Virus record (IMG/VR): IMGVR_UViG_3300042505_000620
Span: 1 to 29,319 of that record
DNA from: a virus
Strand: one strand, 5' to 3'
DNA: 29,319 bases
The translations under genes and the position numbers were made by a program. This document shows positions 14,146-19,826 of this stretch, in pieces (position 1 is the stretch's first letter; every line of letters starts with the position of its first letter). A model generated the notes under the pieces. That model had not been told where the DNA came from and ran no database searches. It was given only the letters and a program-made list of their open reading frames with translations.

Positions 14146-14654
14146 AAATAATAGATAATGCTTTCTCATTAAGTGATAGGTTGTCTTTATATGATTATAT
14201 AATCAAACAAGACTTTTATTTGGGTTGGCCAGATACAAATAATATCGAAGACGGTGATAAAAAATATTTACATTCCAATTACACCGAAGAGCAGGTTAAC
14301 AAATCTAAAATTTTAGAAATGGTAAATGGGAATGAGGAAATAAAAAACACACTTGAGGGTAAACAGTGTGTAAAATGTATTGTCAATCTATCTATTCCTA
14401 CATATAGTTTTCGAGCTCATACACACCCTGGAACAACCATAGTTTTATGTTATGTCAATTTAAATTGGAAAAATGATTGGTTTGGTGAAACCGTGTTTTA
14501 TGATAATGATGACAAAGAAATAATTAAATCAATATCTTACACACCAAATAGAGTTGTAATTTTTGATGGTGACACCCCGCACGCTTTGAGGCCGCAATCT
14601 GCAGCTGCTCCAGATTATCGTTTTACTATGGCTTTATGGTATATCAACAAATAA
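14142..14654 (+). CDS. 2OG-Fe(II) oxygenase-like protein
   Basis: I start at ATG 14142, which overlaps the preceding stop (ATGA). The double-stranded beta-helix pattern is visible: R-A-H-T-H-P-G-T-T at 91-99 (iron ligands probably H93 and H95, where most family members have H-x-D), F-G-E-T-V-F-Y-D, then P-N-R-V-V-I-F-D-G-D-T-P-H-A-L-R with H147, and R160 in Y-R-F-T-M-A-L-W-Y as the 2-oxoglutarate contact. Such dioxygenases are frequent in T4-like aquatic phages and may hydroxylate protein or DNA. The H-x-H in place of H-x-D is a departure to check. Confidence 0.72.
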   Translation: MKIIDNAFSLSDRLSLYDYIIKQDFYLGWPDTNNIEDGDKKYLHSNYTEEQVNKSKILEMVNGNEEIKNTLEGKQCVKCIVNLSIPTYSFRAHTHPGTTIVLCYVNLNWKNDWFGETVFYDNDDKEIIKSISYTPNRVVIFDGDTPHALRPQSAAAPDYRFTMALWYINK

Positions 14655-14666
14655 AAAGGTTAAAAG

Positions 14667-14948
14667 ATGCCCAACTATGATATGAGAAATAAAGAAACAG
14701 GTGAGATTGTTGAACACACAATGTCATACACAAAGTTAGACCAATTCTTGGTGGATAATCCACAGTTGGAAAGATTTCATTCTGCGGCTCATTTGCCGGT
14801 GATGTCTGATGGTGCTCGAATGTCGGTACCAGGTATTGGTCAACCAGATGCTAGGTTTGAACGTGAGATTATTGGTCGAATTAAAGAGAAGGTGCCAGGT
14901 AACACACTAGCACAAGGCCACAAAACAAAGATGCCTAGGGAATGGTAG
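14667..14948 (+). CDS. conserved phage protein, 93 aa, unknown function
   Basis: AAAAGG at 14654-14659 precedes the ATG. The N-terminus M-P-N-Y-D-M-R-N-K-E-T-G-E-I-V-E-H is the opening of a widespread small phage family, followed by L-D-Q-F-L-V-D-N-P-Q-L-E. The opening resembles FmdB-type zinc ribbons, but all cysteines are absent, so no zinc is expected. The C-terminus is basic (GHKTKMPREW). It closes the early/middle run before the late promoter-like site at 14949. Confidence 0.65.
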   Translation: MPNYDMRNKETGEIVEHTMSYTKLDQFLVDNPQLERFHSAAHLPVMSDGARMSVPGIGQPDARFEREIIGRIKEKVPGNTLAQGHKTKMPREW

Positions 14949-14956
14949 CATAAATA
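14949..14956 (+). promoter_or_regulatory. late-promoter-like octamer before the adhesin gene
   Basis: CATAAATA differs from the T4 late octamer TATAAATA at one base and lies 32 bp before the next start codon, starting directly at the stop of the previous gene. The following AAGGAAG is the ribosome site. The same CATAAATA lies before the gene 48-like start at 26991. Confidence 0.45.
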
Positions 14957-14987
14957 GAGAATATTACACAATAAGGAAGAATAATCC

Positions 14988-15983
14988 ATGGCTTTACCCG
15001 CTTCTGGTGCAATATCACTTAATAACATTAACGTTGAGTTGGGGTTTTCTGGTACTGCAGCTATATCACTTAATACTACTGTAGTAAGAACACTTGCCGG
15101 TGTGGCTAGTGGTGCAATATCAATGAGTAATTTTCATGGTAAGTCAAATACACCACCAGCAGGCCAACAAGAATATACCACTGCAGGTACCTTTTCGTGG
15201 CTATGCCCAACAGGGGTTACATCTGTCAGTGTGGTATGTGTTGGTGGAGGTGGTGGTGGCGGAAGTTCTCCTGGCGTAAGTGCCGCATCCGGTTCTGGTG
15301 GTGGTGGCGGTGGATTACGCTGGATAAATAATCTGGCAGTAACTCCAGGCGAAACCCTGACCATAGTAGTTGGGGCTGGAGGAAGTCCGGCCGGTGCAGG
15401 TGGCAATTCCATAATGCACCGCGGCGGAACTGTTTTAATACAGGCCAACGGCGGTGGTGCTGGTTTTACTGGTAGTAATGTAAGTGGACCTGCTGGTGGC
15501 GGAGGATCAACCATAGGTGGAAACATCGGTGGTGGCAACGGCGGCCAGGGAGGCAGGGCTTCTAGCGGTAATGACGGTGGCGGCGGCGGCGGAGCTGGTG
15601 GATATTCTGGTAACGGAGGTGCAAGTAACACAACAACTAACGCACCTGGAAGTCCGGGGTCTGGCGGTGGTGGCGGTGGCGGTGCAACATCCGAAGGTAG
15701 TACCCAAAGGCCCGGTGGCGGTGGTGTTGGAATCTATGGTGAAGGAGCTTCTGGTGCTGGCGGCGCTAGACCTGGCGGTGGCGGTGGTGGTGGTTCTGGT
15801 GGTGCCAATGGTGGAAGTGGCTCAGGAACCACAGGCGGTGCTTTTGGTGGTGGCGGTGGCGGTGTTGAAGACGACACTAATAGCGCTGGTACACCTGGTG
15901 GCGGTGGTGCAGTTAGGGTCATCTGGGCTGGTTTGAATTTCCCAACTAGAGCTTTCCCTTCAACTAATACAGGAAATGTATAA
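14988..15983 (+). CDS. glycine-rich tail adhesin-like structural protein
   Basis: Residues 1-50 contain A-L-P-A-S-G-A-I-S-L-N-N-I-N-V-E-L-G and a partial repeat of it (A-I-S-L-N-T-T-V-V, then A-S-G-A-I-S-M-S-N-F), a module I recall from virion proteins of aquatic myoviruses. A beta domain follows (residues about 60-80). From about residue 83 to 310 there are many poly-glycine runs (GGGGGGG) separated by short Ser/Asn/Thr loops, ending V-R-V-I-W. Poly-glycine blocks of this type form packed polyglycine-II helices in the distal receptor-binding adhesin gp38 of T4-like phages such as S16. A host-recognition role is therefore likely, by analogy. The local base composition is GC-rich because of GGN codons. 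Confidence 0.72.
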   Translation: MALPASGAISLNNINVELGFSGTAAISLNTTVVRTLAGVASGAISMSNFHGKSNTPPAGQQEYTTAGTFSWLCPTGVTSVSVVCVGGGGGGGSSPGVSAASGSGGGGGGLRWINNLAVTPGETLTIVVGAGGSPAGAGGNSIMHRGGTVLIQANGGGAGFTGSNVSGPAGGGGSTIGGNIGGGNGGQGGRASSGNDGGGGGGAGGYSGNGGASNTTTNAPGSPGSGGGGGGGATSEGSTQRPGGGGVGIYGEGASGAGGARPGGGGGGGSGGANGGSGSGTTGGAFGGGGGGVEDDTNSAGTPGGGGAVRVIWAGLNFPTRAFPSTNTGNV

Positions 15984-15985
15984 TT

Positions 15986-16297
15986 ATGGAAAATTTATGG
16001 ATTGAAATTATTAATGGACAAACGGTTAATCACCCGTACTTAGAATCTAATTTATTACAGGCGTGTCCAGAATGGAATGGCGTAGTACCATTAGATAGAT
16101 TTGCTCCATTCATTAGGCGTGAACCTCCACCAGATAAAATAGTAATTAGTGTAGAATACCAACTAGTTGATGGTGTTTGGACTGATGTATTTGAGTGTAC
16201 CGATATACCAACAGAAGAATACCAACTAGTTGATGGTGTTTGGACTGATGTATTTGAGTGTACCGATATACCAACAGAAGAACCACAACCAGAATAA
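15986..16297 (+). CDS. hypothetical virion-associated protein with tandem duplicated 21-residue unit
   Basis: The gene starts two bases after the adhesin stop, with ATAATT and GGAAATG-like context. The N-terminal part has W-I-E-I-I-N-G-Q-T-V-N-H-P and F-A-P-F-I-R-R-E-P-P-P, a pattern I have seen next to tail-fibre genes of aquatic phages. The C-terminus contains two perfectly identical 21-residue units (each Y-Q-L-V-D-G-V-W-T-D-V-F-E-C then T-D-I-P-T-E). It may be a fibre chaperone or small decoration protein. Each unit holds one cysteine. Confidence 0.6.
   Translation: MENLWIEIINGQTVNHPYLESNLLQACPEWNGVVPLDRFAPFIRREPPPDKIVISVEYQLVDGVWTDVFECTDIPTEEYQLVDGVWTDVFECTDIPTEEPQPE
16154..16279 (+). 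repeat. perfect tandem duplication, 2 x 63 bp, in frame
   Basis: Copies at 16154-16216 and 16217-16279 are identical in every base as read here. They are a multiple of three, so the frame is kept. Identity at synonymous positions implies a very recent duplication or active slippage/recombination. Confidence 0.95.
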
Positions 16298-16344
16298 ATT
16301 GTACAATAAATAGTATTATTGAGATGAATATTCCTAAAGACATG

Positions 16345-16684
16345 TTTCCTGGGAAACCACGGAAGAAAAACTTCTTGGCGTACTTAGTGTATGGCAAGAT
16401 ATGAGAAAATCAAATTTAGAATATGAACAAAGGTTTGAAAAATTACTCAAAGATTTTGAGTATACCTTAAATTTACTTGTTATAGCCGAACCAACTACTA
16501 GTGAGTGTTTTACCATGACAATAGAACGACATAAACTTGGTTACTTTGGCAAACCGAAAATGAATTAAATGTTTCATATGAAACTATTCTTAAACCTGGA
16601 GACAGGCTGTATCTTCCAAGTGGTAAGTATCACAAGTGTAAACCATTAGGTAAACGATTATCGTTAAGTGTTCCTATATTATAA
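16345..16684 (+). pseudogene. decayed cupin/JmjC-like gene
   Basis: No intact gene lies between 16298 and 16692. One frame reads W-E-T-T-E-E-K-L-L-G-V-L-S-V-W-Q-D-M to about T-T-S-E-C-F near 16510. A shift of one base in the TTTT run at about 16507-16510 then gives Y-H-D-N-R-T-T, a TAA, and T-W-L-L-W-Q-T-E-N-E-L-N-V, then L-K-P-G-D-R-L-Y-L-P-S-G-K-Y-H-K and R-L-S-L-S-V-P-I-L with stop at 16682-16684. The P-G-D-x-L-Y-L-P-x-G-x-x-H block is typical of cupin-type oxygenases. One frameshift and one nonsense codon would explain it. An upstream short ATG frame (MNIPKDMFPGKP) may be the old start. Confidence 0.5.
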
Positions 16685-16692
16685 AGTAAATT

Positions 16693-17358
16693 ATGTTCAA
16701 TTATTGCCCACCCAAAGTTCTTGAGGAACTATCCGCTGAAACGACCCAATACGGTAGAAAGTATCTGCTACCCGATGGGTCTAAAGTGCCATCTATCACC
16801 ACAGTCTTATCTTATTTCAAAAAAGATATCATACAAGAATGGCGTAATCGTGTAGGTGAAGTTGAAGCTAATCGTATCAGTAAGCAGGCCTCAAACCGAG
16901 GGACGAACGTCCACACTCTTTGTGAAAAATACTTGAACAACGAGACCAATTATGCTCGTGGTGCGTTCCCAGACGCTTTGGAGATGTTTAAGAGTATTCG
17001 TCCCAAGTTAGATGAAAATGTAACAGATATTTATTACCAAGAACAAGCACTGTGGTCTACACATTTAGGTGTAGCTGGTCGTTGTGATTTGATTGGGCAT
17101 TGGGATAAGGTTTTAAGTGTTGTTGATTTTAAAACCAGTAGAAAACCTAAAGTTAAAGAATATATTACTGACTATTTTATGCAAGGCACAGCATATGCTT
17201 TGATGCATGAAGAACTAACAGGCATTCCAATTCATCAAATTGTTATTTTAATTGCTGTTGAAAATGCTGAACCTCAAGTATTTGTAGAATATACAGAAAA
17301 TTGGATAGAACCATTGGTCAATTGTGTTATGGATTATAAATTAAACGTAAGAACATAA
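16693..17358 (+). CDS. PD-(D/E)XK exonuclease (RecB/Cas4-like), T4-like phage type
   Basis: The 221-residue nuclease has G-R-C-D-L-I with D132, V-V-D-F-K-T-S with D145 and K147, an upstream E118 in Y-Q-E-Q-A-L-W, and the Q-x-x-x-Y motif (Q164, Y168), all in RecB-nuclease order. The N-terminus F-N-Y-C-P-P-K-V-L and P-S-I-T-T-V-L-S is typical of the single-domain exonuclease found in many aquatic T4-like phages, likely acting in DNA recombination or host DNA breakdown. Its last 18 bases overlap the 3' end of a convergent homing endonuclease gene, the same arrangement as at the AAA+ gene near 2500. The C-terminal residues (L-N-V-R-T) may have been altered by that insertion. Confidence 0.82.
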   Translation: MFNYCPPKVLEELSAETTQYGRKYLLPDGSKVPSITTVLSYFKKDIIQEWRNRVGEVEANRISKQASNRGTNVHTLCEKYLNNETNYARGAFPDALEMFKSIRPKLDENVTDIYYQEQALWSTHLGVAGRCDLIGHWDKVLSVVDFKTSRKPKVKEYITDYFMQGTAYALMHEELTGIPIHQIVILIAVENAEPQVFVEYTENWIEPLVNCVMDYKLNVRT

Positions 17359-17883
17359 CCATCCTTTATGAGATTTATATAATCCTTGAGCAACACATGT
17401 CATAGATCCTTGTCGTAATGAATAATTTTTACAGAATTGATTCAAATTTCTAATATTAAATATTTCTCCATTTGGAGAAGTAACAATATATGATTTGCTT
17501 TTGTTTGTTTTGTGTTGTTCCGACATTGGTATACCTTTTTTACTTATAGATATACTTAACCGTCTTTTTTCAGTACAAGGAATTTTAAAACCGGACGTTC
17601 CTTCACCGCCGTCTGTTCTATTCCATAATAAACCGGTATTATTATCTTTACGGCCATACCATTTGATATAATTTCGCTCAAGAGCAAAAGCACCAACTTC
17701 AGTTAAATTTTGTTCAAGTATGACAATCAATGATTTATTTTTTGGAATATTAACCGTATGTTTTTTTGATAAATGTCGGTTGCCTTGGCCTTTGCCTATA
17801 TAATATGGCGAACCGTCAGATTCCCGTAAATAAGCATATACATAATATTTTAATTCTGGAGTATAAATATTCATTACTGACAT
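17341..17883 (-). CDS. GIY-YIG homing endonuclease with C-terminal NUMOD1-like helix-turn-helix
   Basis: Y-V-Y-A-Y at 14-18 and Y-Y-I-G-K-G at 27-32 mark the GIY-YIG nuclease, followed by R36 and the conserved E-x-N-Y-I-K-W region. The middle has basic NUMOD-like sequence (K-R-R-L-S-I-S-I-S-K-K-G). The C-terminus (I-F-N-I-R-N-L-N-Q-F-C-K, then S-M-T-C-V-A-Q-G and S-H-K-G-W-L-C) is an IENR1/NUMOD1-type DNA-binding motif. It converges on and overlaps the exonuclease gene by 18 bp. AGGA at about 17886-17889 on its strand and a late promoter at 17941-17934 precede it. Confidence 0.87.
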   Translation of the reverse strand: MSVMNIYTPELKYYVYAYLRESDGSPYYIGKGQGNRHLSKKHTVNIPKNKSLIVILEQNLTEVGAFALERNYIKWYGRKDNNTGLLWNRTDGGEGTSGFKIPCTEKRRLSISISKKGIPMSEQHKTNKSKSYIVTSPNGEIFNIRNLNQFCKNYSLRQGSMTCVAQGLYKSHKGWLCSYV

Positions 17884-17933
17884 TCCTATATAATGTTAGA
17901 GTGTATGCGGTCTGAACACCGGCGATACACACC

Positions 17934-17941
17934 TATTTATA
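17934..17941 (-). promoter_or_regulatory. T4-type late promoter of the second endonuclease gene
   Basis: The minus strand reads TATAAATA followed by GG, an exact late octamer, about 50 bp before the endonuclease start. The leader contains a CGGT/ACCG hairpin at about 17909-17922. Confidence 0.6.
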
Positions 17942-17956
17942 TAAAAGGACTCATAA

Positions 17957-18697
17957 ATGAAGAAGTTAGTATTACTGCTGTTGTTACCAATTACAACACT
18001 TGCGAATCCGTTAGATGACAAGTGTCCACAATTTGCGCCTTATGGTGCACCAATTGGCAAAACAACCACAGAATATTTGTGCCGGACCAATTATGCAATC
18101 CAACACAACAACGAAACTAAGACCGCTTACTTTGTTTTAGAGCATGTAACAGTAGAGTCAATGACAGGTCCAGCTAAACGCAAAGATGACTTCAGACCTG
18201 ATGGCCAAGTACCTAAACAATTTCAAGCTACGCTAGCAGACTACGCAACAGAAGGTAAAACTTACGACCGTGGGCATATGTCACCCGCAGGTGATAATAC
18301 TCAGAATGAAAAGATTATGTCTGAATCATTCTTATTGTCTAATATGGTTCCACAAATCGCCAATAACAACCGCGGTATTTGGAAACAATTAGAAACTAAG
18401 GTAAGAACCTATGTTGCTAGTACCAATGACCTTTATGTAGCATCTGGCCCAATCTATGATGTCGGTTATAAAACCATTGGTCCTAACAAAGTTGGTGTAC
18501 CAACCAGATTATACAAAATAGTAATTGACACAAAGAATAACAAGGCATCAGCTTATATTTTTCCAAACACTGCATTACCTGTAGCGGATATGGAGAAATT
18601 TAAAGTAACCATTGTTGATGTTGAGAAATCCACAGGTATCAATTTTAACCCTAAACTACCAGCAAATTCGGGAGTTGAAACCAAAAAGGATTGGTAA
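17957..18697 (+). CDS. secreted DNA/RNA non-specific endonuclease (NucA/NucM type)
   Basis: Residues 1-17 form a signal peptide (M-K-K, then L-V-L-L-L-L-L-P-I-T-T-L-A), so the product should go to the periplasm or beyond. The catalytic D-R-G-H motif is at 104-107 (H107 general base). The metal/active-site helix N129-M-V-P-Q with N136-138, W142 and E146 follows in the canonical spacing. Two cysteines (C23, C42) could form a disulfide. Length (246) is typical. In a phage it could destroy incoming competitor DNA in the periplasm or help degrade released nucleic acid; neither is shown. AAAGGA precedes the start and the tmRNA promoter follows directly. Confidence 0.85.
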   Translation: MKKLVLLLLLPITTLANPLDDKCPQFAPYGAPIGKTTTEYLCRTNYAIQHNNETKTAYFVLEHVTVESMTGPAKRKDDFRPDGQVPKQFQATLADYATEGKTYDRGHMSPAGDNTQNEKIMSESFLLSNMVPQIANNNRGIWKQLETKVRTYVASTNDLYVASGPIYDVGYKTIGPNKVGVPTRLYKIVIDTKNNKASAYIFPNTALPVADMEKFKVTIVDVEKSTGINFNPKLPANSGVETKKDW

Positions 18698-18703
18698 TAT
18701 CAC

Positions 18704-18733
18704 TTGACAGAATTGGTATAATTGTTATATAAT
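18704..18733 (+). promoter_or_regulatory. sigma70-like promoter of the tmRNA gene
   Basis: TTGACA at 18704-18709 and TATAAT at 18728-18733 are separated by 18 bp. Transcription would begin near 18740, just before the acceptor piece of the tmRNA. Confidence 0.7.
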
Positions 18734-18810
18734 AGCAGTATAGTAAAAAACAGCGTAAACCTTAAAGTAATACATGTTGGATGGCGGTTCGATTCCGCCC
18801 ATCTCCACCA

Positions 18811-18998
18811 AAAGCACATTGTCACTAAAGTCCCGTAAGGATTATGTCTTTAGCGAGATAGTGTGCTTCTGATGGAGATGATAGGTATCTCTACCAGTAA
18901 GCATATTAGTGCCACTTAATCAATATATGCGGAGTCATTCTAGATGACGACCTTCCGCGGGTTACCGACTGTACAATCGGGCTAATGTGCTTACTAAT
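18811..18998 (+). other. structured internal spacer of the tmRNA precursor
   Basis: The 188 nt between the two mature pieces fold by eye into three units. AAGCACA (18812-18818) pairs with TGTGCTT (18862-18868), enclosing CTAAAG/CTTTAG. GGAGAT (18874-18879) pairs with ATCTCT (18887-18892), followed by ACCA. A 12-bp stem GTAAGCATATTA (18897-18908) pairs with TAATGTGCTTAC (18983-18994), ending four bases before the mature 5' GGGG, with two smaller hairpins inside (GTCAT/ATGAC and CCGA/TCGG). Confidence 0.65.
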
Positions 18999-19130
18999 GG
19001 GGATGACCAGGTTTCGACAGCGTGGGATAGGATAAAGGCGCTCGACACAGATAGTCGTAAAAAGTAAATCAAAAGTAAACGCAAACGATAGCGAATACAG
19101 AATGGCAGCCTAAACGCTGACCGGAGTTTC

Positions 19131-19161
19131 GGTGGATTTCTTGGCAACAGAATAATCCACC
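19131..19161 (+). terminator. terminal hairpin of the tmRNA coding piece
   Basis: GGTGGATT (19131-19138) and AATCCACC (19154-19161) form an 8-bp stem with a 15-nt loop. The downstream ACTTTATTATTA is only weakly T-rich, so it may be a 3' processing or stability hairpin rather than a true terminator. Confidence 0.4.
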
Positions 19162-19186
19162 ACTTTATTATTAAATAGGAGTAAAA

Positions 19187-19771
19187 ATGAAGTATTCAAT
19201 TTTATTAGCAGCTTTACTGTCATCTTTAAGTGTTAATGCTGCCGAGCAATCAACACAATACGCACACATTCAATACACATTTCGTGATACTGTAGGTGAC
19301 AATAGTGCTGACCCAAATCGCCAAGGTATGAATTTTACTTTTGGTAAAACCGTGAAACCCGGTATCACTTTAGATGCTGGTAGTCAATTCCGTACAGAGC
19401 GTTTGAATAATAATCAAGGTCAAAATACCAATCGTTTGGAAGTGGGCGCCACAGGCACATATGGTGTTTTAAATATTGTAGATTTATATACACGAGCTGC
19501 TATGGGCCAGAAATTTACACAAGATGAAGACCACGCATATTATAGTATTGAATCTGGTGCCAAAATGAATTTGACTCCTGTGTGGACAATTAAAGCTGGT
19601 TATCGATATCGTGATAGTTTTGATAATTCATATTCAGATAGGACGAATACAATTCGTTTAGGTACTGAATATGCTTTAGATAAATCATCATCACTCACTT
19701 TGGGTGTAGATAGAGCTTACGGAGACAGTGATTTCGTAGGTGTCAATGCCGGTTATCAAATCAAGTTCTAA
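19187..19771 (+). CDS. predicted outer-membrane beta-barrel protein
   Basis: Residues 1-18 are a signal peptide (ends S-V-N-A before A-E-Q). The mature part is a run of alternating amphipathic strands rich in Tyr, Thr, Gly and Asn (for example Y-A-H-I-Q-Y-T-F, N-R-L-E-V-G-A-T-G-T-Y, W-T-I-K-A-G-Y-R-Y-R, T-I-R-L-G-T-E-Y). It ends in G-Y-Q-I-K-F; a C-terminal Phe with aromatic at -3 or nearby is the BAM recognition signature. About 175 mature residues would suit an 8- to 10-strand OmpA/OmpX/Lom-like barrel. It may mask receptors (superinfection exclusion) or change permeability. AGGAG at 19178-19182 precedes it. Confidence 0.75.
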   Translation: MKYSILLAALLSSLSVNAAEQSTQYAHIQYTFRDTVGDNSADPNRQGMNFTFGKTVKPGITLDAGSQFRTERLNNNQGQNTNRLEVGATGTYGVLNIVDLYTRAAMGQKFTQDEDHAYYSIESGAKMNLTPVWTIKAGYRYRDSFDNSYSDRTNTIRLGTEYALDKSSSLTLGVDRAYGDSDFVGVNAGYQIKF

Positions 19772-19778
19772 GGAACTA

Positions 19779-19796
19779 GGGAGACTTCGGTCTCCC
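19779..19796 (+). terminator. rho-independent terminator-like hairpin
   Basis: A 7-bp perfect stem GGGAGAC/GTCTCCC closes a TTCG tetraloop just after the barrel gene's stop. The following sequence (ACCCCTTCCC) is pyrimidine-rich but not a clean T tract, so termination may be partial. Confidence 0.6.
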
Positions 19797-19826
19797 ACCC
19801 CTTCCCAATAAAACAAGGAATAAAAA

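Larger units (their letters stand above)
18740..19165 (+). ncRNA. ssrA: circularly permuted (two-piece) tmRNA; tag ANDSEYRMAA
   Basis: The acceptor part comes first: a T-arm GGCGG-TTCGATT-CCGCC at 18783-18799, then CATCTCCACCA ending at 18810. The 5' part starts at GGGGATGACC (18999). GGGGATG pairs along all seven positions with CATCTCC (one G-U), so the tRNA-like acceptor stem forms only if the gene is permuted. The tag frame at 19081-19113 is GCA AAC GAT AGC GAA TAC AGA ATG GCA GCC TAA, giving ANDSEYRMAA plus the charged alanine. CAGCGT (18751-18756) is complementary to ACGCTG (19114-19119) and also partly to GGCGCT near 19039. The 188-nt spacer 18811-18998 must be removed. GGTGGATT (19131-19138) pairs with AATCCACC (19154-19161), closing the 3' side. 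The outer ends are approximate. The RNA would rescue stalled ribosomes during infection. Confidence 0.92.

Noticed and set aside
15134-15936. Long open frames antisense and in other frames inside the glycine-rich gene
   Set aside because: They arise because GGN-rich DNA reads as Pro-, Val- or Ala-rich frames without stops. They lack ribosome sites and have low-complexity products.
16154-16279. Repeat pair as a CRISPR-like or attachment-site structure
   Set aside because: Two abutting 63-bp units without spacers, wholly inside a reading frame, are a coding duplication.
17878-17914. Displaced 3' end of the exonuclease gene after the second endonuclease
   Set aside because: Only a three-residue match (N-V-R) was found, too little to claim the same structure as at 3196-3276. 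It is mentioned only as a test in the findings.
18783-18810. A separate tRNA gene ending in CCA
   Set aside because: There is a T-arm and acceptor strand but no D-arm or anticodon arm upstream. The partner strand is at 18999, giving a tmRNA. No other tRNA-like T-arm was noticed in the window.
18811-18998. Possible group I intron within the tmRNA gene
   Set aside because: The parts flanking it are the mature 3' CCA end and the mature 5' GGGG end in permuted order, so it is the excised spacer. I see no P7-like core or a guanosine-ending intron.
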